DNA of 64,000 nt from Aegilops tauschii subsp. strangulata (Eukaryota; Streptophyta; Magnoliopsida; Poales; Poaceae), in NCBI RefSeq assembly GCF_002575655.3, contig NC_053036.3, forward strand, positions 161,548,627 to 161,612,626. Direction: 5' to 3'. The translations under genes were made by a program, and so were the position numbers. Position 1 is the stretch's first letter; each line of letters begins with the position of its first letter. Shown piece by piece: positions 24,190 through 35,074 of this stretch. The notes under the pieces were generated by a model. The model made no database searches. It had not been told where the DNA came from and worked only from the letters and a program-made list of their open reading frames with translations.

Positions 24190-25864
24190 TGATACGTCTC
24201 CAACATATCTATAATTTATGAAGTATTCATGCTATTATATTATCCATCTTGGATGTTTAATGGGCTTTACTATGCACTTTTATATTATTTTTGGGACTAA
24301 CTTATTAACCCAGAGCCCAGTGCCAGTTTCTGTTTTTTTCCTTGTTTTAGTGTTTCGCAGAAAAGGAATATCAAACGGAGTCCAAATGGAATGAAACCTT
24401 CGGGACAGTTATTTTTGGAACGGAAGCAATCCAGGGGACTTGGAGTGCACGTAAGGGAAGCAACGAGGAAGGCACGAGGCAGGGGGACGCGCCCTCCACC
24501 CTCGTGGGCCCCTCGTGGCTCCCCTGACCGACTACTTTCGCCTATATATATGCATATACTTTAAAAACTTTGGGGAACAGAATAGATCAGGAGTTTCGCT
24601 GCCGCAAGCCTCTGTAGCCACCAAAACCAATCGGGACCCCGTTCCGGCACCCTGCCGGAGGGGGGATCCATCTCCGGTGGCCATCTTCATCATCCCAGTG
24701 CTCTCCATGACGAGGAGGGAGTAGTTCACCCTCGGGGCTGAGGGTATGTACCAGTAGCTATGTGTTTGAACTCTCTCTCTCTCGTGTTCTTGAGGTGATA
24801 CGATCTTGATGTATCGCGAGCTTTGCTATTATAGTTGGATTTTATGATGTTTCTCCCCCTCTACTCTCTTGTAATGGATTGAGTTTTCCCTTTGAAGTTA
24901 TCTTATAGGATTGAGTCTTTAAGGATTTGAGAACACTAGATGTATGTCTTGCATGTGCTTATCTGTGGTGACAATGGGATATCACGTGATCTACTTGATG
25001 TATGTTTTGGTAATCAACTTGCGGGTTCCGTGACCTCGTGAACTTATGCATAGGGGTTGGCACACGTTTTCGTCTTGACTCTCCGGTAGAAACTTTGGGG
25101 CACTCTTTGAAGTACTTTGTGTTGGTTTGAATAGATGAATCTGAGATTGTGTGATGCATAACGTATAATCATACCCACGGATACTTGAGGTGACATTGGA
25201 GTATCTAGGTGACATTAGGGTTTTGGTTGATTTGTGTCTTAAGGTGTTATTCTAGTACGAACTCTATGATAGATCGAACGGAAAGAATAGCTTCGTGTTA
25301 TTCTAGTACGAACTCCTGAATAAGATCGATCTGAAAGAATAACTTTGAGGTGGTTTCATACCCTACCATAATCTCTTCGTTTGTTCTCCGCTATTAGTGA
25401 CTTTGGAGTGACTCTTTGTTGCATGTTGAGGGATAGTTATATGATCCAACTATGTTATTATTGTTGAGAGAACTTGCACTAGTGAAAGTATGAACCCTAG
25501 GCCTTGTTTCCTAGCATTGCAATACCGTTTACGCTCACTTTTATCGCTTGCTACCTTGCTGTTTTTATATTTTCAGATTACAAAAACCTATATCTACCAT
25601 CCATATTGCACTTGTATCACCATCTCTTCGCCGAACTAGTGCACCTATACAATTTACCATTGTATTGGGTGTGTTGGGGACACAAGAGACTCTTTGTTAT
25701 TTGGTTGCAGGGTTGTTTGAGAAAGACCATCTTCATCCTACGCCTCCCACGGATTGATAAACCTTAGGTCATCCACTTGAGGGAAATTTGCTACTGTCCT
25801 ACAAACCTCTGCACTTGGAGGCCCAACAAACGTCTACAAGAAGAAGGTTGTGTAGTAGACATCA
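24190..25864 (+). repeat. 5' LTR of the WHAM-like element
   Basis: 1675 bp, TGATACGTCTCC...GTAGACATCA. It contains a TATATATA box at about 24542-24550 and a short (CT)n tract at about 24772-24783. Open frames inside (for example 25504-25767) are conserved between LTR copies only because the LTRs are copies; none carries a domain. Confidence 0.92.
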
Positions 25865-25874
25865 AGCTCTTTTC

Positions 25875-25892
25875 TGGCGCCGTTGCCGGGGA
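25875..25892 (+). other. PBS of the WHAM-like element
   Basis: TGGCGCCGTTGCCGGGGA, the tRNA-Asp-type primer site typical of Athila-lineage elements, 10 bp inside the LTR. Confidence 0.85.
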
Positions 25893-25922
25893 GGTTAGTG
25901 CTTGAAGGTATATCTTTAGATC

Positions 25923-27866
25923 TTGCAATCGAATCTTTTTGTTTCTTGTTTTGTCACTAGTTTAGTTTATAAAAGAAAACTACAAAAAATGGAATTGAGT
26001 TTGTCTCATACGCTTCATCTTTTTAATATCTTTTATGAGTATGATGGAAAGGAAAATTGTGCCAAAGTGTTAGAAGAAGAATGCATTAAAATGTTTGGCA
26101 CTAAATATTTGAATGATGAGCATGATTGCAATGTTGTTAGTATGAACTCCTTGAATATCGATGGTACTAATGATGATTGCACTAGTCATGATGAAAATGT
26201 TTCTTATAAGCATGCCGATTTCTATGGAGTGCATAGAGTTTGCAAATACATACCAAAAAGGGAAGATAGATTTTGTAAGAGGCATAAGTACTTAGAAACT
26301 AAATGGTTGCAAGAAAGGCTAGATGTTTGTGCTGAAAATTTAAATTTTCTTAGCCGTACTTGTGAACTTTGCAATGAACGTGGTCATTTAACTATCCGAT
26401 GCAAATTGTTTCATGATCTAATCGTGTCCAAAAATTGTGATGACTTGATTTCCCTTGCACATCATAATGAACTTAGTTTGCTTATGGGTTATGAAGAAAT
26501 GAAACGTATAACTAACTACCTTCCAGAATTTGCCCGTTATAAACTTCTTGATTTTGATCTAGCGGAAATTTATATGTATTGTGCGGTGAATTGCATTGAA
26601 AATCCTTATATTGCCAATTACATAAAGAAAAGAAAACAAATAGAAGATGAAGAGAATACTAATGAAATGGAAGAGACTTCCCAATATCCTCCTATTATTT
26701 CTTATGATGAATCAGGTAACGAGGAGGAGCTTTCTATTCAACCAGTCTCATCAATAAGGAGCTCAAAAAAGAGGGATAAACCCGCACATGATGTGAAGAA
26801 GAAAAAGAAAAACGGAGAAGCAAAGGTAAAAAGGTATCCCTCCCAAATGATGTTGCTCCTACTACTCATTGTGATGATGATAATTGCTATACTATTGGTG
26901 CTATCCATACTATTAATGATGAGAATGATTATGCTTATGATATGAAAAGGCCCAAGCTTGGGGAAGCTATGTTTGATGAGGATGACATATTTGAGAATAT
27001 ATTTGCTGAAATTAATGTTTTTCCCAAGATTGGGGATGCTATGTTTAATGAAGATGATGTTATTAGCCTCCCAAGTTTTGATATGCAAATTTATAATGAT
27101 GATAGCATGCCTCCTACTTATGATGATTATATTGATGAAAGTGGCTTTGGAAGAGTGTCAACTTTAGGAAGTAATGGTCCCACTATTTTGGAGGATGTTG
27201 AATCATATAATATTTATGAAAGTGGATTTGGAGAGGTCATGACTTTATTTAGTGATGAGTCCACTATCTTGGAAGAGGTTTCAATCAATTATGATGAGAA
27301 CAAAGTTGCTACTTATGATGATTATTGTGATGAAACTTATGCTATAAAAAGTAGTGATGATTATATTTATAAAACTTTTCATGATTATGATTACCATTTT
27401 TCTGAACATTACTCTTTTAATGTGGAAACAATTTATAGTATTCAAGTCTTATGATACTCCCACTATTCCGAATGAGAAGAATTTTGCTTATGTGGAGAGT
27501 AGTAAAATTTCTATGCAAGTAGATCATGAAAAGAATGCTTTAGGTGCTGGTTATATTGTTGAATTCATTCATGATGCTACTGAAAGTTATTATGAGGGAG
27601 GAATGTATGCTTGTAGGAAGTGCAATAATATCAAGTTTCCTCTCTATGTGCTTAAAATCTTGAAGTTATGCTTGTTTTACCTTCCTATGCAAGTTGATTC
27701 TTGTTCCCATAAGTTGTTTGCTCACAAAATCCCTATGCATAGGAAGTGGGTTAGACTTAAATTTGCTAGTCATATTCTTCATGATGCTCTCTTTATGTTT
27801 CAATTCTTATCTTTTATGTCAGCATCATTGAAATCATCATGCTTAGCTAGGGGCGTTAAACATTAG
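25923..27866 (+). pseudogene. Gag-like ORF of the WHAM-like element, broken by two frameshifts
   Basis: Three overlapping frames, 25923-26945, 26942-27454 and 27354-27866, read as one original protein. The first has a basic start, then a CX2CX4HX4C zinc knuckle (CELCNERGHLTIRC), the mark of gag nucleocapsid. It loses frame near 26840-26850; beyond that the second frame is acidic, with repeated Asp/Glu/Tyr runs, and begins at an ATG overlapping the stop as ATGA. A second one-base shift at about 27445 moves to the third frame. The minus-strand copy (59907-61816) keeps the middle and last parts in one frame, which supports this reading. Function beyond gag-like is unknown. Confidence 0.75.
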
Positions 27867-30100
27867 CGCTTGTTGGGAGGCAACCCAATTTTATTTTAGT
27901 TTCTTGCTTTTTGGTTCTGTTTAGGAATAAATAATCCATCTAGCTTCTGTTTAGATGTGGTTTTGTGTTTTAATTAGTGTTTGTGCCAAGTAGAACCTTT
28001 GGGAAGACTTGGGTGAAGTCTTTATGATCATGCTGTAAAAAAACAGAAACTTTAGCGCTCACGAGATTAGCTAAAACTTTTTACTGGAGAGTGATATTTA
28101 GTTGATTCTTTTTTCAGATGATTACTATACAAATTCCTCAGGTCCACCAATTTATTTTAGAATTTTTGGAGTTCCATAAGTATACGTTTGATACAGATTA
28201 CTACAGACTGTTCTGTTTTTGACAGATTCTGTTTTTCGTGTGTTGTTTGCTTATTTTGATGAATCTATGGCTAGTAAAATAGTTTATAAACCATAGAGAA
28301 GTTGGAATACAGTAGATTTAACACCAATATAAATAAAGAATGAGTTCATTACAGTACCTTGAAGTGGTGTTTTGTTTTCTTTCGCTAACGGAGCTTACGA
28401 GTTTTCTGTTGAGTTTTGTGTTGTAAAGTTTTCAAGTTTTGGGTAAAGATTCGATGGACTATGGAATAAGGAGTGGCAAGAGCCTAAGCTTGGGGATGCC
28501 CAAGGCACCCCAAGGTAATATTCAAGGATAACCAAGAGCCTAAGCTTGGGGATGCCCCGGATGGCATCCCCTCTTTCGTCTTCGTTCATCGGTAACTTTA
28601 CTTGGACCTATATTTTTATTCACCACATGATATGTGTTTTGCTTGGAGCGTCATTTTATTTTATTTAGCCTTGCTTGCTGTTTGAATAAAATACCAAGAT
28701 CTGAAATTCTTAAATGAGAGAGAGTCTTCACATAGCTACATAATTATTCAACTACTCATTGATCTTCACTTATATCTTTTTGGAGTAGTTTGTCATTTAC
28801 TCGTGTGCTTCACTTTATCCTATGAGTAAATGGTTGAATGAATTGAATATCATAAATCTGAAATTATATATGTTTCATATGCTTATCCCATGGGGAGTAA
28901 TGACTTTGCATATAAGAAGTAGAGGTGGTAAATTTATTGAAGGTTAGCAAACATTGTATTGGTCACTTGAACAATTCATGAAAGAATATTGAAGGAAGAG
29001 AGATTTCACATATAAATATACTATCTTGGACATCTTTTGTAATTGTGAGCACTCATTAAAATATGACATGATAAAAGGTTGATGTTGGACAAGGAAGACA
29101 ACGTAATGGATTATGTTTTCTTATATCCGAAATAAATTATATTGTCATGGATCGCCCAACACGTTGAGCTTGCCTTTCCCCCTCATGCTAGCCAAATTCC
29201 TTGCACCAAGTAGAGATACTACTTGTGCTTCCAAACATCCCTTAAACCAGTATTGCCATGAGAGTCCACCATACCTACCTATGGATTGAGTAAGATCCTT
29301 CAAGTAAGTTGTCATCGGTGCATGCAATAAAAATTGCTCTCTAAATATGTATGATCTTTTAGTGTGGATAAAATAAGCTTTATATGATCTTGTGATATGG
29401 AAGAAATAAGCGACGGACTGCATAATAAAGGTCCCTATCACAAGTGGAAATATAAAGTGATGTTCCCTCGCATTAAGATTTTGTGCCCTTCCCTCTGCGA
29501 AGGGCCTATCTTTTACTTTTATGCAAGAGTCATGGTGGTATTCACCTTTCCTTTTTTTCATTTTATCCTTTGGCAAGCACCTCGTGTTGGAAAGATTCTG
29601 ATATATATCTCCAATTGGATGTAAGGCATCATGAACTATTATTGTTGACATTACCCTTGAGGTAAAAGGTTGGGAGGCGAATCTATAAGCCCCTATCTTT
29701 CTCTATGTCTGATTAAAACTTTGAACCCATAAATATCGCGTGAGTGTTAGCAATTGTGAAAGACTAAATGATAGTTGAGTATGTGGAGTTTGCTAAATCA
29801 AAGCTCTGACATAGACTCTTCCTGAAAATAAGATGAATTGTAATTGTTTGATGACTAATAACACGGTTTGTTAGTTTTCAAGAAAGTTTAGGATCTATAC
29901 TTTAACATGTGAATAGTTTATTACTTGATCATGCAAAGTTCTATGAGTTGAGCTACTGTTATGACATATAATGATGCTAGAAAAGGTGATTGAAATTATC
30001 ATTGATCAAACTTATGCACCTTCTAGCATTCACACTTCATAAATTCTTTCTTTTATCATTTACCTACTCGAGGACGAGCAGGAATTAAGCTTGGGGATGC
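27867..30100 (+). other. Non-coding 3' internal region of the WHAM-like element
   Basis: 2.2 kb without a convincing frame. Besides the PPT next to the LTR (30087-30100, AAGCTTGGGGATGC) the same 14-mer occurs at 28487-28500 and 28543-28556. A related 14-mer lies in the ORF at 26954-26967. Open frames at 29145-29665 lie on both strands and lack motifs. Confidence 0.7.
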
Positions 30101-31796
30101 TGGTACGTCTCCAACGTATCTATAATTTATGAAGTATTCATGCTATTATATTATCCATCTTGGATGTTTAATGGGCTTTACTATGCACTTTTATATTATT
30201 TTTGGGACTAACTTATTAACCCAGAGCCCAGTGTCAGTTTCTGTTTTTTCCCTTGTTTCAGTGTTTCGCAGAAAAGGAATATCAAATGGAGTCCAAACGG
30301 AATGAAACCTTCGGGAGAGTTATTTTTGGAACGGAAGCAATCCAGGGGACTTGGAGTGCACGTAAGGGAAGCAACGAGGAAGGCACGAGGCAGGGGGGCG
30401 CGCCCACCCCCTCGGGCGCGCCCTACACCCTCGTGGGCCCCTCGTGGCTCCCCTGACCGACTTCTTTCGCCTATATATATCCATATACCCTAAAAACTTC
30501 GGGGAATAGAATAGATCGGGAGTTCCACCGCCGCAAGCCTCTGTAACCACCAAAAACCAATCGGGACCCGTTCCGGCACCCTGCCGGAGGGGGGATCCAT
30601 CTCCGGTGGCCATCTTCATCATCCCGGCGCTCTCCATGACGAGGAGGGATTAGTTCACCCTCGGGGCTGAGGGTATGTACCAGTAGCTATGTGTTTGATC
30701 TCTCTCTCTCTCTCTCGTGTTCTTGAGGTGATACGATCTTGATGTATCGCGAGCTTTGCTATTATAGTTGGATCTTATGATGTTTCTCCCCCTCTACTCT
30801 CTTGTAATGGATTGAGTTTTCCCTTTGAAGTTATCTTATCGCATTGAGTCTTTAAGGATTTGAGAACACTTTATGTATGTCTTGCATGTGCTTATCTGTG
30901 GTGACAATGGGATATCACGTGATCTACTTGATGTATGTTTTGGTGATCAACTTGCGGGTTCCGTGACCTTGTGAACTTATGCATAGGGGTTGGCACACGT
31001 TTTCGTCTTGACTCTCCGGTAGAAACTTTGGGGCACTCTTTGAAGTACTTTGTGTTGGTTTGAATAGATGAATCTGAGATTGTGTGATGCATAACGTATA
31101 ATCATACCCACGGATACTTGAGGTGACATTGGAGTATCTAGGTGACATTAGGGTTTTGGTTGATTTGTGTATTAAGGTGTTATTCTAGTACGAACTCTAT
31201 GATAGATCGAACGGAAAGAATAGCTTCGTGTTATTCTAGTACGAACTCCTGAATAAGATCGATCTGAAAGAATAACTTTGAGGTGGTTTCGTACCCTACC
31301 ATAATCTCTTCGTTTGTTCTCCGCTATTAGTGACTTTGGAGTGACTCTTTGTTGCATGTTGAGGGATAGTTATATGATCCAACTATGTTATTATTGTTGA
31401 GAGAACTTGCACTAGTGAAAGTATGAACCCTAGGCCTTGTTTCCTAGCATTGCAATACCGTTTACGCTCACTTTTATCGCTTGCTACCTTGCTGTTTTTA
31501 TATTTTCAGATTACAAAAACCTATATCTACCATCCATATTGCACTTGTATCACCATCTCTTCACCGAACTAGTGCACCTATACAATTTACCATTGTATTG
31601 GGTGTGTTGGGGACACAAGAGACTCTTTGTTATTTGGTTGCAGGGTTGTTTGAGAGAGGCCATCTTCATCCTACGCCTCCCACAGATTGATAAACCTTAG
31701 GTCATCCACTTGAGGGAAATTTGCTACTGTCTTACAAACCTCTGCACTTGGAGGCCCAACAACGTCTACAAGAAGAAGGTTGTGTAGTAGACATCA
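30101..31796 (+). repeat. 3' LTR of the WHAM-like element
   Basis: 1696 bp, starting TGGTACGTCTCC (TGA to TGG relative to the 5' LTR) and ending GTAGACATCA. It has a longer (CT)n tract (about 30699-30717) and an extra GGGGGCGCGCCCACCCCC-type GC segment near 30395-30425 compared with the 5' LTR. Confidence 0.92.
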
Positions 31797-32808
31797 ACAC
31801 CGATATGCAAAACTGTGGGCAGTTACTGCAACTCGGTGTGACCGAAAAGTTCTAATCGGTTGCACCGAGATTGAAAACCTAGATCAACTTAGTGATCTCG
31901 GTATGACCGAAAGGGAGAATCGGTCAGACCGAAATGCACAAAGAGGTTTTGGAAGTTTAAGTATATGACGAATCGGGGACTCCGAGTGCTCCTCACATAG
32001 AGTGGTTCGAATCTGACTTGATCAAACTTTGTGATGTAGCATGAATAGAGTTTGAGACGAGGAAAGCATAGATAGCTAGAGGGAGTTCCTAGGCATTCTT
32101 GTCCATCCATTTGGCAAAAGAGAAAAAGCCAAACAATCAAAGCAACAAATGGATGTCCTCGAATGAGCAAAATATGCATCCAACATGCTCACACAATAAA
32201 ATGACAAATGAAATATGTGACAAAGCATGCACAAACACTCTAGCATCTATCAAGCCATTTGGCGATGACTAGGTCATCTATATATGAGTATATTGACTTA
32301 GGAGTCAAATGAGAACATTTGATCATAGGTCATACTCATCGTTTAAGCACGAGTGGGGTTACCACTTTTACATAAAGCATTGTTGTGCTCACACCATTAG
32401 AGTTGCTTTAGCTCAATTGATTAGAGTAAAGCTCCCCCTAGATGTGATATCCCCCCTAAGAGGGATGAACTAACCTTGGGTTTTGTCGATGATGACTTCA
32501 TGTAGGTGTTGAAGATGTGGACGCTCAATTTTAACGTAGATTATTCGGAGCAATCCTTTGGAGTGAGTTGCACTTTCAATACCTACACGGGTTAGTCCCA
32601 CAAGGAACAAGCAAGGATATCCATAGACATAGAGTGATGTTCACACAAGATGATGTCCATGAAAGCATTAGGTTACCTTGTCCCTTGTCTTACCAAAAAG
32701 AGGGTTTGTGACTCCTTGAACTAGTGCAAGATATGGAAGTTGTTTGCACTTGTCATTGCCAAAATGATAAGAGTGAAGTATGTTGGCGGAGTCACCCTCA
32801 AGAACTCT
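31797..32808 (-). other. Spacer of the SIRE-like element between gag and the extra ORF
   Basis: About 1 kb with four more TCGGT-N3-ACCGA motifs at 31800-31940. The rest is AT-rich without protease, integrase, RT or RNase H motifs in any frame. In an autonomous SIRE-type element about 4 kb of pol would start here. Confidence 0.75.
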
Positions 32809-34989
32809 CTAGTTCTTCTTCTTCGGGATCCACACCATCTTGATGGTAATCCTTGGAGTTGTAGTCGTACTTGATGAATTAGAACTTGATGTAGTCTTGG
32901 GAACCCACTTGACTAAGGCCTTAGGAGCTTCTTCAAATGCATCAATCTCCTCTTGAAGCTTGTCCTTGCCTTTTTGCTTGTGGTCTTGTGGTGGAAGATC
33001 ATCTTGAGCTTGTGTTCCTTGGAAAGAAGTAGGATCATACTTCTCTTGTTGAGGAACAAACTTCATCTTGGGGTATTGATCTTCTTCCCACTCAACTCCA
33101 TTGGCATTGAACTTTCGTTCAAAACCAACACCTTGATTCTTCCGGTGTCTTCCTTGCTTGCGTACAATTTCCTCAAATTTCTTACTTCCGGCAAGGCTCT
33201 TGTAAACACCTTTCTCTATAATTCCCTTCAATAAGCTATTTTATTGCTCAAGTGTAACTTGGCTAAGAGAATCATTAGTGGAATCAAGAGAACTACTAGA
33301 AGCAACAATATTGGATTTGGCATGATTGTTGTTACTACTAGAAGAACCTTTCTTGTTCTTGTTGCTAGATTTAACTTGTGGCATGTAAGTAGACAAGAGT
33401 AAACGCTTGGCAATGTAAGAAGAACTTTTCTTGCGAAGATCATCATTGATTGCTTTTAAGAACTCTTGCTCTTGCTCAAGGTTGAGCTTTTCAAAGCGTA
33501 GCTTCTCATGAGTCTTTAAAAGTTCTCGATGATCTTCCAAGGTAGTTTCATGAGCTAACTTAAGAGTGTTTAGTTCTTTAGTTAGACGCTCAATCTCCTT
33601 ATTATCATCATCATTTGTTTTATCTTGATTAGCATGATCATTAGCAAGTTCACCATAGTTTTCATAACTAGAGTTGTCAACAAGTAAATCATCATCTCCT
33701 AGCAAATCATCTTCATCACTATTGAAATCAACATACTCGGGGTGTGTTACCTTTGGACCTTTGGCCATGAAGCATCTCCCAATTCCTTCATTTGGTGAGT
33801 CAAATATGTCGTAGGAGTTGGTTGACACAAGTGCTAGACCGGTAACACCTTCATCTTGAGTATATTCGGAGTCGGAGCGATAACTTCTTTCGGAGTGATG
33901 GTCGGAGTCGGAGCCGGATACCCATTCACCAACATGAGCTTGATGTCTTCGTTTTGTGTAGCTCCTTGATGACTTGTCCTTCCTCTCCAAATCCTTGCTT
34001 CTCTGAGAGGGTCTTCGTTCATAACGATCATCTCTACTCCTTCTCTCTCTTGGCGGTGATTCTTCTCTCCTACTCCTTCTTTTGGGAGAATCTTCTCTTC
34101 TTTTGTAGGGAGCCATACACTCATTGGAATAGTGTCCGGGTCTTCCACAATTGTAGCAATTACGCTCACGACTAGAAGATATTTTGTCATTGTAGGACCT
34201 TGACTTGGAGCTTCTTTCCTTGCTTCTACTCTTGTAGAACTTGTTGAAGTTCTTCACCATTAGGCTCAATTCTTCATTGAAGGTTTGTTTCTCACTTGAT
34301 GATGTGGGAGCATCACATGAGGCTTTGTAAGCACCACTTGACTTGTTGTGAAGCTCTTCCTTATCCTTGAGTGACATCTCATGAGCAACAATTCTTCCAA
34401 TGACTTCCGTTGGCTTGAGATCTTTGTAGTTGGGCATTATTTGGATCAATGTGCACACGGTATCATATTTTCCATCCAAGGCTCTTAGGATCTTCTTGAT
34501 GATGAATCTATCGGTCATCTCTTCACTTCCTAAGCCGGCAATCTCATTTGTGATGAGAGCAAGCATAGAGTACATTTCAGCGACACCTTCACCATCCTTC
34601 ATTTTGAACTTGTCAAGTTGACTTTGAAGCACATCCAATTTGGATTCCTTGACAGAGTCGGTACCTTCGTGCATATCAATCAAAGTATCCCAAATTTCCT
34701 TTGCATTCTCAAGACGGCTGATTTTGTTGAATTCTTCGGGGCACAATCCGTTGAAGAGAATATCACAAGCTTGAGCATTGTATTGCAGCATCTTCAACTC
34801 TTTCGCGGTAGCTTCACGGTTCGGTTCTCTCCCATCAAAGAATTCACCTTGCAAGCCAATACACACAATAACCCAAACGGCGGGGTTATGTCCAAGAATA
34901 TGCATTTTCATCTTATGCTTCCAACTAACAAAATTAGTACCATCAAAGTAAGGACCTCTATGGTGGTAATTTCCCTCGCTAGAAGCCAT
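32809..34989 (-). pseudogene. SIRE-like gag with one in-frame stop
   Basis: Copia gag of the UBN2/DUF4219 type: residues about 10-200 include FDGTNFVSWKHKMKMHI and KEIWDTLIDMHEGTD. A CCHC zinc knuckle CYNCGRPGHYSNEC is at residues 278-291. It is followed by an Arg/Ser-rich segment (about 295-350) and a long coiled coil (about 465-530). The 582-codon open stretch ends at a TAA at 33241-33243, but the same frame continues to 32809 with gag-like sequence ending in VWIPKKKN. Apart from that stop it is remarkably open. The ATG at 34989 lies 72 bp inside the PBS. Confidence 0.85.
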
Positions 34990-35060
34990 ACTCTCCTAGG
35001 TTGTGAAACCAAGGCTATGACCACCAAAAGCTATGGAAATCAAAGCAAATGGAGACCAAA

Positions 35061-35072
35061 GCTCTGATACCA
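35061..35072 (-). other. PBS of the SIRE-like element
   Basis: The minus strand reads TGGTATCAGAGC, an exact tRNA-Met primer site, 2 bp from the 5' LTR edge. Confidence 0.9.
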
Positions 35073-35074
35073 CT

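Larger units (their letters stand above)
24190..31796 (+). mobile_element. WHAM/Sabrina-like (Athila-lineage) element without pol, plus strand
   Basis: 7607 bp. LTRs at 24190-25864 and 30101-31796, tRNA-Asp-type PBS at 25875-25892, PPT at 30087-30100. TSD is GCACC/ACACC (24185-24189 and 31797-31801), one mismatch. The internal region holds only a gag-like frame (25923-27866) and 2.2 kb of non-coding sequence. No protease, RT or integrase motif is visible. A second copy of the family is at 54914-63565. Confidence 0.9.

Noticed and set aside
25504..25767. Conserved 87-codon frame present in several WHAM-like LTRs (also 31437-31700, 55025-55273 minus)
   Set aside because: Its conservation follows from the LTRs being copies. 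The frame has changed ends in different copies and no domain.
29145..29665. 168-codon minus frame with overlapping plus frames
   Set aside because: Lies in the non-coding 3' internal region of the WHAM-like element; it is not preserved in the other copy and has no motif.
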